Assembly (NCBI GenBank): GCA_964563435.1
Contig: CAZLXI010000022.1
Coordinates: 12,879-76,878, forward strand
DNA: 64,000 nucleotides
Reading direction: 5' to 3'
Origin: Leadbetterella sp964563435
Lineage (GTDB): Bacteria; Bacteroidota; Bacteroidia; Cytophagales; Spirosomataceae
Positions 26,101 through 33,030 of the stretch are shown one piece after another. Within the stretch, counting starts at the first letter, position 1; every line of letters starts with the position of its first letter. A program made the position numbers and the translations under genes. The notes under the pieces are model-generated. The model worked only from the letters and a program-made list of their open reading frames with translations, searched no databases and was not told the origin of the DNA.

Positions 26101-28050
26101 TCAAACGGTAATAATGAAGGAGTTGTATTCTTTTTCATGAATTACTGTTTTAGTCAGTGTTATTTTACCCCTGATCAGCAGAACCCGCTCTTCTATGCTT
26201 TTGAGGCCTTTTCCCAATCGGTTTTCCGTATACGGAGAACCGGGGGTATCATCATGATATTGAATCCGGGCATTCGACGGACCGATGGACTTCACTATCA
26301 ATAAAACCTCCTTTCCCTTGGAATGCTTTAAGGTATTGGTGGTCAGCTCCATCAAAATGTGATAAATCTCAAATTCCTTTTTTCTTTCCAGGCCGGTGTA
26401 GGAAGAGAAATCGCATTGGAATTTTATTTTCCCTGAACTGTTCACATTGATAAACAAACGGGTTAAAGCCCCGGTCAGGCCGTTTTTCTCAAACTCTTCA
26501 GGTAGCATATTGTGCGAAATGTCCCGCACCGTATTGTAAGTTTGTGAAATCAGGTCCCGGATCTGTGCGTATTTCCTGTTGAACTCTGAGGGGTCGGTTT
26601 CGTGTTCCATAGTACTGTACAGCCATTTGATGGCCACCAGCTGACTTCCCAGGTTATCGTGCAATTCCGCCGCCACCCGTTTCCGTTCTATGGTCTGGCC
26701 CTTTACAATAGACTCTACCAGCTCATCATTAAGGCGTACCAGGTCTTTGTTCGCAAGGTCCAGCTTCTCGGTTTTTTCAACTACCCGGCGTTCCAGCTCC
26801 TGGTTAAAATCGGCCAGTTCGTCATTCTGCTGCTGGATCATCTTTTGCTGACGCTTGATCTCCCTTCTGCTTCGGGACAATAAGATCAGGAGAACGGAGA
26901 GGATCAGGAGAAAGGCAAGCATCGTATACTGAAGCCGCTCCTGAAGTTTAATTCTTTCGGATTGGCGTAAGTTTTGCTCCCTGACGATCGAATTTTCGTA
27001 TTCCATTCTCACGGCAAGCTCGGCTTTCTCCTGTTCTATTTTGTAGTTTTTATCTTTTACTTCCTTGAAAATCTCGTGAAAATATAAGGCGCTGTCTGGC
27101 ATCGCTTCTTCTTTGTAAATAGTGTAGAGTATTTCGGAAGCTGTGGATAATATATTGTCAAAATTGTTCTTCCTTGATATTTCAAACGCCAGTAAGCCAA
27201 ATCGCTTAGCATCTGTGGTTTTCTTTTTCCATAAATGATACAGGTTGGCCAGGGAGCAATAGATCTGAAGCCGCAATTTTGGATCACCAGGGACTTCGCC
27301 GGCCAGTTGAAGCGACCTTAAAAGATTCCTTTCTGCTTCGGGATACTCCTTCAGGTAAGTATAACAAACCCCGATCTCCTCGTAAGCACTGGCCAGGCCC
27401 TGCTTGGAAAGGGCTTTTTCTATGGGGATCATATTGCTTTCATAGATTTCCAGCGCCTCCCGGTATCTTCCCGTTCTTGCCAGGTTATTGGCCTTATTGT
27501 TTAATGCTACGGAGTAGTCCGTCAGCCCCCGGGGCAATTCTTTCAGATAGTCTATGGCTTTATCATAAAAGGCCAATGCGGTATCTGTTTTAAGCATTTT
27601 GGAATAACTGTCGGCTATTCCCCGGTAGGCCCCACCCACTCTCAGTGAATCTCCGAGCTCTTCTGCCAGCTTAAGCGATTGAAAATAGTAGTTGAGGGCC
27701 AAGGGATAGGTCCCTTTCATAGCATGACAAACCCCCAGATAGCTCAGAACCTCCCATTTCTTTGTGTCATTTTTATTTATTTCGTCCAGCTTTAAACATC
27801 TCTCAAAGTAAACTATGGCAGAGTCCGGCATTCCGGTCATGTAATATTTCTTCGCAATTTCATTCAGAATACGCGTCTTTTCCGTATCTTGAACAGCTGA
27901 ACGATACAAGACCTTCAGAGAGTCGGTCTCGGAAGCATACGCCCCCTGATAAATCAGCATAAGAAATGACACAAGAACTGATCTTAACCAAAGAGAATAT
28001 TGGTTTTTACCTCTTTCTGAGGGATTTTCTGAACATAAGCGAGTTTTCAA
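26101..28050 (-). CDS. TPR-containing sensor histidine kinase (HisKA_3/NarX type)
   Basis: Up to 649 residues. An exported N-terminal part with tetratricopeptide repeats (roughly residues 60-330, e.g. AIVYFERCLKLDEIN, ALNYYFQSLKLAEELGD) precedes one membrane span (MLAFLLILSVLLILL), a coiled coil, and a HisKA_3 domain with the phospho-His at about 464 in RKRVAAELHDNLGSQL. The HATPase follows (HILMELTTNTLKHSKG). It should phosphorylate a NarL-type regulator, most simply the one at 25000. The 5' end is uncertain: TTG at 28050 keeps a signal-peptide-like stretch (LWLRSVLVSFLMLIYQGAYA) but overlaps the divergent kinase-fold gene by 85 bp; GTG 27972 or ATG 27960 would be shorter. Confidence 0.9.
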   Translation of the reverse strand: MKTRLCSENPSERGKNQYSLWLRSVLVSFLMLIYQGAYASETDSLKVLYRSAVQDTEKTRILNEIAKKYYMTGMPDSAIVYFERCLKLDEINKNDTKKWEVLSYLGVCHAMKGTYPLALNYYFQSLKLAEELGDSLRVGGAYRGIADSYSKMLKTDTALAFYDKAIDYLKELPRGLTDYSVALNNKANNLARTGRYREALEIYESNMIPIEKALSKQGLASAYEEIGVCYTYLKEYPEAERNLLRSLQLAGEVPGDPKLRLQIYCSLANLYHLWKKKTTDAKRFGLLAFEISRKNNFDNILSTASEILYTIYKEEAMPDSALYFHEIFKEVKDKNYKIEQEKAELAVRMEYENSIVREQNLRQSERIKLQERLQYTMLAFLLILSVLLILLSRSRREIKRQQKMIQQQNDELADFNQELERRVVEKTEKLDLANKDLVRLNDELVESIVKGQTIERKRVAAELHDNLGSQLVAIKWLYSTMEHETDPSEFNRKYAQIRDLISQTYNTVRDISHNMLPEEFEKNGLTGALTRLFINVNSSGKIKFQCDFSSYTGLERKKEFEIYHILMELTTNTLKHSKGKEVLLIVKSIGPSNARIQYHDDTPGSPYTENRLGKGLKSIEERVLLIRGKITLTKTVIHEKEYNSFIITV

Positions 28051-28922
28051 AAGAATTCTATAAGGTTAAGGTTTTCATTGCGAGAAACCTGAGCTTTCAA
28101 CTGGTTCATAAAAATGGTAAAAAGTTCTTTATAAAACAACTATGTCATAGCGGTGAGCATGACAAGGCGGCCTTCGCCTTTGAAATGGCGTTTTATGAAG
28201 CCTGTGTTTCCCATCCCGGTTTTATCCCTGTTGCCCCGCTTGTTCCCCGGCTATATTTGTATGATCCTCTGTACGGGATCGCTGTTTCCGAGCTCCTGGA
28301 AGGCTTCCGGCCAGCCGGCCTGATCACCGGCAACCCGGGGCAGGTGGTCGCAGCCCTTGCGCAAATCGCCCGGATCCCGGTTAGCACCCATACCAATGAC
28401 CAGCGGCCGGAACTTATGCATACCGAAGCACTGAGTGATGAAATCCTGCGCCCTGTTTCCGGTAATGAAAAAATAAAACGGGCCATCGTTCAGCTAAATG
28501 AAAAGTGGTACCCCGGGAATATCCTTCATAATGACCTTAAGCCGGGAAATATCCTGGTCAATGACAGGCAGGAAGTGAAGATCATCGACTGGGAAAAGAT
28601 GTCTACCGGCGATGCACTCTGGGACCTGGCTGCCCTGATCTATTATACCCTCCCGTCCGACAATTCCGTTTACCAGGCAGCCTTAGCCTCCCGGGAATAC
28701 CTGGCTGCGCAATCCGTCAGGCTGAAAGCGGTCACCCGTACCTATCGGAAGGAATGGGCGGAAAGCGATGCCCTCCGGTTGATCCAATACCTGGGATTGC
28801 AGATACTGACGGTTAGGGTGGAATCCAAAAATCTTTCATCCGGCAGGGTCCTGCTGCTGGCTGCCGACCTGCTGCTGGCCCCTGAGCAATACCTGGATCT
28901 AATGTTTGAAAACTATGGTTAA
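27966..28922 (+). CDS. aminoglycoside phosphotransferase-like kinase, partner of HopA1-family protein (class V lanthipeptide kinase-like)
   Basis: The protein has 318 residues with a small kinase fold. The N-lobe has KKFFIKQL (possible ATP lysine). The catalytic loop ILHNDLKPGNILV has HxDxxxxN, and VKIIDWEKMSTGDALWDLA provides the metal-binding Asp. These are APH/phosphotransferase (PF01636-like) signatures. The next gene overlaps its last 8 bp and encodes a HopA1-domain protein. A phosphotransferase plus HopA1 pair is the marker of class V lanthipeptide synthetases (lexapeptide, pristinin A3), where Ser/Thr is phosphorylated and then eliminated. No precursor gene was found here, so a different peptide or protein substrate is possible. 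Its start lies inside or 5 bp from the divergent histidine kinase gene. Confidence 0.8.
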   Translation: MTQELILTKENIGFYLFLRDFLNISEFSKEFYKVKVFIARNLSFQLVHKNGKKFFIKQLCHSGEHDKAAFAFEMAFYEACVSHPGFIPVAPLVPRLYLYDPLYGIAVSELLEGFRPAGLITGNPGQVVAALAQIARIPVSTHTNDQRPELMHTEALSDEILRPVSGNEKIKRAIVQLNEKWYPGNILHNDLKPGNILVNDRQEVKIIDWEKMSTGDALWDLAALIYYTLPSDNSVYQAALASREYLAAQSVRLKAVTRTYRKEWAESDALRLIQYLGLQILTVRVESKNLSSGRVLLLAADLLLAPEQYLDLMFENYG

Positions 28923-29850
28923 ACTACTTAAACACATTACGGATTGCCTGCAGATCAGTCCTACCGGTCAGATCATTTTCTATGACCGGCCTTTGCTTAA
29001 TTTTATGGAATTCAGCCACCGGACCGGGGAGGACGACAAAGCTCAGCTTAAAAAACAGCTTACCGACCTTCTTTATGAGCATTTTTATAAAGCCCACGAA
29101 CCTAAGGAGACCGGAAACCGGAATTTCCTGGATGATCTGAGAAAAAACAACCTGTCGCGTGCCCGTATCCGTAAAGGTTATACCCTGGAAATCGTCCAGG
29201 AGATCCCCTATACGGCATCTAAAGGCGCTCACCGTTTAAAGCTTCAGCCCGGCACTTACCTGCTGCCGGGCGAGGAAAATGCCGGTGCGGAGGCCTGGGT
29301 CAGGCTTCCGAAAGACAGGGTAAAGGATAGCTTCTATTATGCTTTCAGCCGGATGCCTGCCGCATTTTTCCGCGAATCCGTCTTACGTTTTTATTTTAAT
29401 ACAGGCATCGAAGGGAGTGTTTTGTTAATGAATTATCTGACCGGAAATCTCAACAGGGCCCGTATACCTTTTGTGCTGAAATGCATTTATGAATCGCGGC
29501 ATATCCACCGGCCGGATAATTTTGTTCTCTATACGGATTACCGGTTTGTCGGGCACGTTTATCTCCTTATCCGGGAAATTCCGGAAAGCCTCAGTGCCTG
29601 CCTGTACCCGGCTACCCCTCTCTTTACCCTGGCCCTCCGGCCCGGGATAGGTTTTGCAGAAAGCCCGTACGATCCCCAAAAAAGTTTTGGTACGGCACGC
29701 TGTGAATTATTGGCGGAAGCCCTGACCGAAATCCGTACCGGAGCGGAAAGCCGCTTACAGGAAATGATCACAAGAATCGAACAAAAAGAATACGATCTTA
29801 AGCGGTTTTTCCTGAATCCAGGCTCAAAGCTGGTTTATCCCTTTTTCTGA
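28915..29850 (+). CDS. HopA1 family protein (class V lanthipeptide lyase-like)
   Basis: About 311 residues from ATG 28915 (MVKLLKHITDCLQ); the upstream TTG at 28906 is less likely. The C-terminal two thirds match the HopA1 effector family: PKDRVKDSFYYAFSR, RFYFNTGIEGSVLLMNYLTG, IPFVLKCIYES, FVLYTDYRFVGHVY, TPLFTLALRPGIGFAESP and SFGTARCELLAEAL follow one another in the family's order. HopA1 was first known as a Pseudomonas type III effector, but the same domain acts beside a phosphotransferase in class V lanthipeptide biosynthesis. No signal peptide or membrane span is present. Overlap with the kinase-fold gene implies coupled expression and a joint job. Confidence 0.82.
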   Translation: MVKLLKHITDCLQISPTGQIIFYDRPLLNFMEFSHRTGEDDKAQLKKQLTDLLYEHFYKAHEPKETGNRNFLDDLRKNNLSRARIRKGYTLEIVQEIPYTASKGAHRLKLQPGTYLLPGEENAGAEAWVRLPKDRVKDSFYYAFSRMPAAFFRESVLRFYFNTGIEGSVLLMNYLTGNLNRARIPFVLKCIYESRHIHRPDNFVLYTDYRFVGHVYLLIREIPESLSACLYPATPLFTLALRPGIGFAESPYDPQKSFGTARCELLAEALTEIRTGAESRLQEMITRIEQKEYDLKRFFLNPGSKLVYPFF

Positions 29851-29857
29851 ATGATCT

Positions 29858-29879
29858 ATCTACTGTCCAGACAGTATAT
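29858..29879. promoter_or_regulatory. 22-bp dyad operator, copy 2 (distal site, LytTR promoter)
   Basis: The core TACTGTC-CA-GACAGTA (29861-29876) is a perfect 7-2-7 dyad; only the outermost bases depart from the AAATAC/GTATTT ends. Its centre is 32 bp, about three helical turns, from the proximal copy. Confidence 0.65.
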
Positions 29880-29889
29880 TCTTTCCTAA

Positions 29890-29911
29890 AAATACCCTGA
29901 AAAGGGTATTT
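29890..29911. promoter_or_regulatory. 22-bp dyad operator, copy 3 (proximal site, LytTR promoter)
   Basis: AAATACCC-N6-GGGTATTT, perfect 8-bp arms and the same 22-bp span as the other copies. It ends 20 bp before the -7 element TAATTTTG at 29932. Confidence 0.65.
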
Positions 29912-29931
29912 CGTAGTCTCCCAGGCCTTAC

Positions 29932-29939
29932 TAATTTTG
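29932..29939 (+). promoter_or_regulatory. -7 promoter element (TAATTTTG) of the LytTR gene
   Basis: An exact TAnnTTTG match 31 bp before the ATG at 29971 and 20 bp after the proximal dyad. Confidence 0.55.
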
Positions 29940-29970
29940 TTCCGAGCAATTAATCAGCCTCTGAAATACC

Positions 29971-30282
29971 ATGGCAAAGATCCCCATTCCACTGAACGAA
30001 ATAATATTCCTGAAAGCAGATTCGAATTATACCGAGTTTCATCTGCTCAGCGGGAAAAAGGAGCTATCTCCACGCACTTTAAAGCATCACGAGAACAGCC
30101 TGTGTATGAAGCACTTTCTGCGGGTGAGTAATTCATTTCTGCTAAACCCTTCCTACATTGACGGGATCAGCAGAAGAAAAAGCGCTTCGGTGATTCGACT
30201 GACAGACGGTACAGAGGTCGTCGTCTCCCGCAGGAGGCAGAATGTTCTGGAGATACTGGAAAAAACAGGGAACCTGTTTTGA
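29971..30282 (+). CDS. stand-alone LytTR DNA-binding domain protein
   Basis: A protein of 103 residues consisting only of a LytTR domain: IPLNEIIFLKADSNYTEFHL, SPRTLKHHENSL, FLRVSNSFLLNPSYIDGI and VIRLTDGTEVVVSRRRQN are the usual blocks. No receiver domain is fused. Such small LytTR proteins are common in Cytophagales and bind DNA as transcription factors. It follows the kinase/HopA1 pair but has its own promoter with two NarL-type dyads, placing it probably under the response regulator. A 9-bp GC-rich hairpin follows its stop. Confidence 0.93.
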   Translation: MAKIPIPLNEIIFLKADSNYTEFHLLSGKKELSPRTLKHHENSLCMKHFLRVSNSFLLNPSYIDGISRRKSASVIRLTDGTEVVVSRRRQNVLEILEKTGNLF

Positions 30283-30322
30283 GTGCCGCCACTATTAAAT
30301 TCAAATATACCGGGGCTCCGGT

Positions 30323-30345
30323 GGCCCTCGCTTCCTGCGAGGGCC
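30323..30345. terminator. GC-rich hairpin after the LytTR gene
   Basis: GGCCCTCGC (30323-30331), loop of 5, GCGAGGGCC (30337-30345): a perfect 9-bp stem 40 bp past the stop. No T-tract follows on either strand, so it is a terminator-like structure rather than a clear intrinsic terminator. Confidence 0.45.
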
Positions 30346-30470
30346 GCCCTGCACGGGCCACCCCAAGCAGGCTACTCTAAACAGGTGTCCAAAGAGTACT
30401 AAAACCGGTCCGGTTTATGAAATGGGCCATGATAAAGATTTTGACACCAACCAAAAAAGCATAAAACTCC

Positions 30471-30498
30471 GTAGAGACGCAGGATTTTGCACTTCTAC
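30471..30498. repeat. degenerate GTAGAGACGC...palindrome
   Basis: GTAGAGACGCA and TGCACTTCTAC flank GGATTT; the arms pair imperfectly. It is the degenerate relative of the element at 13261-13286. Confidence 0.45.
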
Positions 30499-30517
30499 GC
30501 TCGGAACTTTTATAAAG

Positions 30518-30733
30518 ATGAGACGAATCATTACTTTCACCTTTGGTTGGGATATCCGCGGTAAGTCCGGATACCTGACGCTCCTCGACGAGGACGGGGT
30601 CCGTCATGCCTTCCGCGACCTGAATGCCCGTGAGCTGCAAATGCTGGCCGGGAATCTTGAACGATACCCCGCATTTATAGACCAGAACCACTGGATACTC
30701 TGGGGCACATCGCAGTCTGAAGCTCACGATTAA
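30518..30733 (+). CDS. small protein of unknown function
   Basis: A 71-residue frame from ATG 30518 (MRRIITFTFGWDIRGKSGYL) with strand-like N-terminal half and a helix around FRDLNARELQMLAGNLERY. An upstream in-frame ATG at 30422 is possible but would run through a palindromic repeat. No signal peptide, no Cys and no recognised family. Coding status is plausible from its composition only. Confidence 0.45.
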   Translation: MRRIITFTFGWDIRGKSGYLTLLDEDGVRHAFRDLNARELQMLAGNLERYPAFIDQNHWILWGTSQSEAHD

Positions 30734-30754
30734 TCATCCGTGTACTTTTTTTAT

Positions 30755-30762
30755 TATTTTTG
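30755..30762 (+). promoter_or_regulatory. -7 promoter element (TATTTTTG) of the lipoprotein gene
   Basis: An exact TAnnTTTG match 22 bp before the ATG at 30784. Confidence 0.45.
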
Positions 30763-30783
30763 AGAAACTAATTTGTTTCCAAC

Positions 30784-31368
30784 ATGAAAAAGACACTGAT
30801 GAGTCTTCTTGCAACCCTTATTTTAGTAAGCTGCAACAATACCCAAAATACAGACACCGCTATAGATGACCTCTCCATAATTACCGACAGCACCACTTTT
30901 ACAGATGACGGTACCGCTACAGATGCGGAGTTTGCCCCTTATGGGAAAGCCAGAGCCGAAGAGCTTTCGGCCGGACGGAAAAATGAACTGGAAGCCATAC
31001 TGGAAGCCCGTGGAATAAACCCTAAGGAAGTGCCGGCCCTGGCCACAGCCCTCCGCAATACCATCGGCTTCAATGAATGGGATGTAGTGGAAGAAGGCGA
31101 AAACATCAGGGCCACCGCAACCAATAAAGAATCGCTCACGCTCACTTCCCTCATCTTCGGACCCTTTGACGGTAACGGCAGAGGCTATAGTGTACTGGCC
31201 ATTGTCGGTAACCGCATCTACCTGTCGGAAGAGCACTGGGAAAACGAAGGCATCGATTCTGCCTATAATATCCAGATGGCCGGCGACAAAAAAATAGAGA
31301 TCAGTGATGCGACCATTTCTATCACCTCGCCGGCAAAAGGAAAAATGAGGCTGAAAAATATCCGGTAG
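30784..31368 (+). CDS. putative lipoprotein of unknown function
   Basis: The protein has 194 residues. MKKTLMSLLATLILVSCNNT is a lipoprotein signal with the cysteine at residue 17. A Thr/Asp-rich linker follows, then a folded region (EELSAGRKNELEAILEARG, GFNEWDVVEEGENIRATATN, FDGNGRGYSVLAIVGNRIYLSEEHW). No family is recognised. It would be anchored in the periplasm or at the cell surface. The next gene starts 1 bp after its stop. Confidence 0.75.
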   Translation: MKKTLMSLLATLILVSCNNTQNTDTAIDDLSIITDSTTFTDDGTATDAEFAPYGKARAEELSAGRKNELEAILEARGINPKEVPALATALRNTIGFNEWDVVEEGENIRATATNKESLTLTSLIFGPFDGNGRGYSVLAIVGNRIYLSEEHWENEGIDSAYNIQMAGDKKIEISDATISITSPAKGKMRLKNIR

Positions 31369-31369
31369 G

Positions 31370-31939
31370 ATGAACTACAAGTCCCTGAAAAAAACAGTGA
31401 TGGACCGGCTCCGGAAAGAGCTGCATCTGAGCTATCACAACACCGAACATGTCCGTGACGTGATCCGGGCCGTTGGGGAGATCGCAGCGAAAGAGGGTAT
31501 CCGGGGCGAAGAACTTACCCTGCTGAAAACCGCCGCCCTGCTTCACGATACGGGTTTCCTGTTTTTGGTCGAAGGGCATGAGCAACGCTCCTGTGAACTG
31601 GCCGCGGAATACCTGCCCCTTTTCGGCTATTCCGATGCGGCCATCGAAAAGATCAAAGGCATGATCATGGCGACCCGGATCCCTCAGCGGCCCGAAACCC
31701 TTTCCGAGAAAATTCTGGCCGACGCAGATTTGGATTATTTGGGAAGAGATGATTTCTTTACGGTAGGAAACCGGTTATTCCGGGAATTCCTTCATTCCGG
31801 AGTGGTGAAAAATGAAAAAGAGTGGAATAGCCTCCAGGTGAAATTTCTGGAAGAACATAGCTACTTTACAGCGACGTCGCAAAAAAACAGAAATAAAAAA
31901 AAGGCGGAAAACCTGCTGGAGGTCAAATCAAAGATTTAG
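31370..31939 (+). CDS. HD domain-containing phosphohydrolase
   Basis: The protein has 189 residues. LSYHNTEHVRDVIRAVGEIA supplies the first metal His, and LLKTAALLHDTGFLFLVEGHEQRSCELA the HD pair and following His; ILADADLDYLGRDDFF gives the final Asp. This is a compact HD-domain metal phosphohydrolase, substrate unknown. It directly follows the lipoprotein gene and probably shares its transcript. Confidence 0.88.
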   Translation: MNYKSLKKTVMDRLRKELHLSYHNTEHVRDVIRAVGEIAAKEGIRGEELTLLKTAALLHDTGFLFLVEGHEQRSCELAAEYLPLFGYSDAAIEKIKGMIMATRIPQRPETLSEKILADADLDYLGRDDFFTVGNRLFREFLHSGVVKNEKEWNSLQVKFLEEHSYFTATSQKNRNKKKAENLLEVKSKI

Positions 31940-31966
31940 ACAAAATAAGCCCATAGAATAAAAATC

Positions 31967-31980
31967 AAGCATGCTCTTAA
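31967..31980. repeat. GAGCATGCTT-like motif (reverse orientation)
   Basis: AAGCATGCTCTTAA is the reverse complement of the terminal word of the 159-bp foldback element at 48852-49010 and lies 15 bp before the YitT start. It may be a remnant of such an element or a shared promoter-region motif. Confidence 0.4.
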
Positions 31981-31994
31981 CCCAAATGTAAAAT

Positions 31995-32870
31995 ATGACT
32001 TTAAAGCACCAAGGCCCTTTATTTACCTTTTCTGATGTCATTTTCCTGATCCTGGGCGTACTTTCGGCCAGCTTTGCCCTGAAAAGCTTCCTCGTGCCCA
32101 ATCACTTCCTGGACGGTGGCGTGACCGGTATATCTATCCTGCTTTACGAGATCTATGGCTGGGACCTGGGCATGCTGCTCATCCTCCTGAATATCCCTTT
32201 CATTATACTTTCGCTCTACAAGGTAGGCCGGAACTTTGCCCTCCGGAGCACGCTCACCGTAGTGCTCATTGCCCTCACCATGCAGTTCGTGGAATTCCCG
32301 GAACTCACCCATGACAAGCTGTTGGTGGCCATGTTTGGCGGTTTTTTTATGGGTATTGCCGTGGGATTGTCCATGCGGGGCGGCGGTACATTTGACGGCA
32401 TGGAAGTACTGGTGCTCATGACCACCAAAAAGAGCAGCTTTTCCATTACGGAGATTATTCTGGGCATGAATATCGTTATCTTTATCATTGCGGCTATCTT
32501 CATGAAAGTGGAAACCGCTCTATATGCTACCCTGACCTACATCATTGCCGGGCAAACCACGAAATACGTGATCGAAGGCATTGAGGCCTATACCGGCGTA
32601 ACTATTGTTTCAGGCAAAAGTGAAGAGATCAAAAGGGCCCTGGTGCTGGAACTCGACCGGGGAATCACCGTCTATAAGGGTGAAAGAGGCTTTATGAAAG
32701 AATCGTTCGAAAAAAGCACGGAAGTCGATATCATCTTCACGGTGGTCACCCGCCTCGAAGTGCGACGCCTGCAAAACACAGTTTACGAAATAGACCCCAA
32801 AGCCTTTATCTTCACCCAAACCGTGCGGGAGCCGCAGGGAGGTATTGTGAAGGAGATCGTAAAGCATTAA
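31995..32870 (+). CDS. YitT family membrane protein (DUF161/DUF2179)
   Basis: The protein has 291 residues. Five or so membrane spans occupy residues 10-185 (DVIFLILGVLSASFALKSFLVPN, MLLILLNIPFIILSLY, LTVVLIALTMQF, and the glycine-rich LLVAMFGGFFMGIAVGLSMRGGGTFDG). A C-terminal DUF2179 domain follows (GVTIVSGKSEEIKRALV, RGITVYKGERGF, VVTRLEVRRLQNTVYEIDPKAFI). These are conserved inner-membrane proteins of unknown transport role. A palindromic repeat follows its stop. Confidence 0.93.
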   Translation: MTLKHQGPLFTFSDVIFLILGVLSASFALKSFLVPNHFLDGGVTGISILLYEIYGWDLGMLLILLNIPFIILSLYKVGRNFALRSTLTVVLIALTMQFVEFPELTHDKLLVAMFGGFFMGIAVGLSMRGGGTFDGMEVLVLMTTKKSSFSITEIILGMNIVIFIIAAIFMKVETALYATLTYIIAGQTTKYVIEGIEAYTGVTIVSGKSEEIKRALVLELDRGITVYKGERGFMKESFEKSTEVDIIFTVVTRLEVRRLQNTVYEIDPKAFIFTQTVREPQGGIVKEIVKH

Positions 32871-32887
32871 AATTAAATAGTGAGTTC

Positions 32888-33014
32888 CGAGTAGTGAGTT
32901 CCGGGTTCCGAGTTATGAGAAACTGTTTCAGGGGAATGAAATTTCCCCGACAAAGAACCGGCCGGATGAATCAAACCCTTAACTCACTACTCGGAACCCG
33001 GAACTCACTACTCG
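32888..33014. repeat. inverted repeat built of GTAGTGAGTTCCG words
   Basis: Perfect 26-bp arms at 32888-32913 and 32989-33014 around a 75-nt loop. The arms and the flank consist of reiterated TAGTGAGTTCCG and GGTTCCG words. It fills the space between the YitT and GH78 genes. Confidence 0.85.
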
Positions 33015-33030
33015 AAACTATTGTATACCT

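Noticed and set aside
28906..28914. TTG start for the HopA1 gene
   Set aside because: An ATG nine bases later gives a usual overlap with the kinase gene.
30377..30727. Minus-strand 116-codon frame opposite the small 30518 gene
   Set aside because: No recognisable protein features; it looks like a shadow frame.
30518..30733. Small protein as RiPP precursor
   Set aside because: It has no cysteine and no leader-core pattern.
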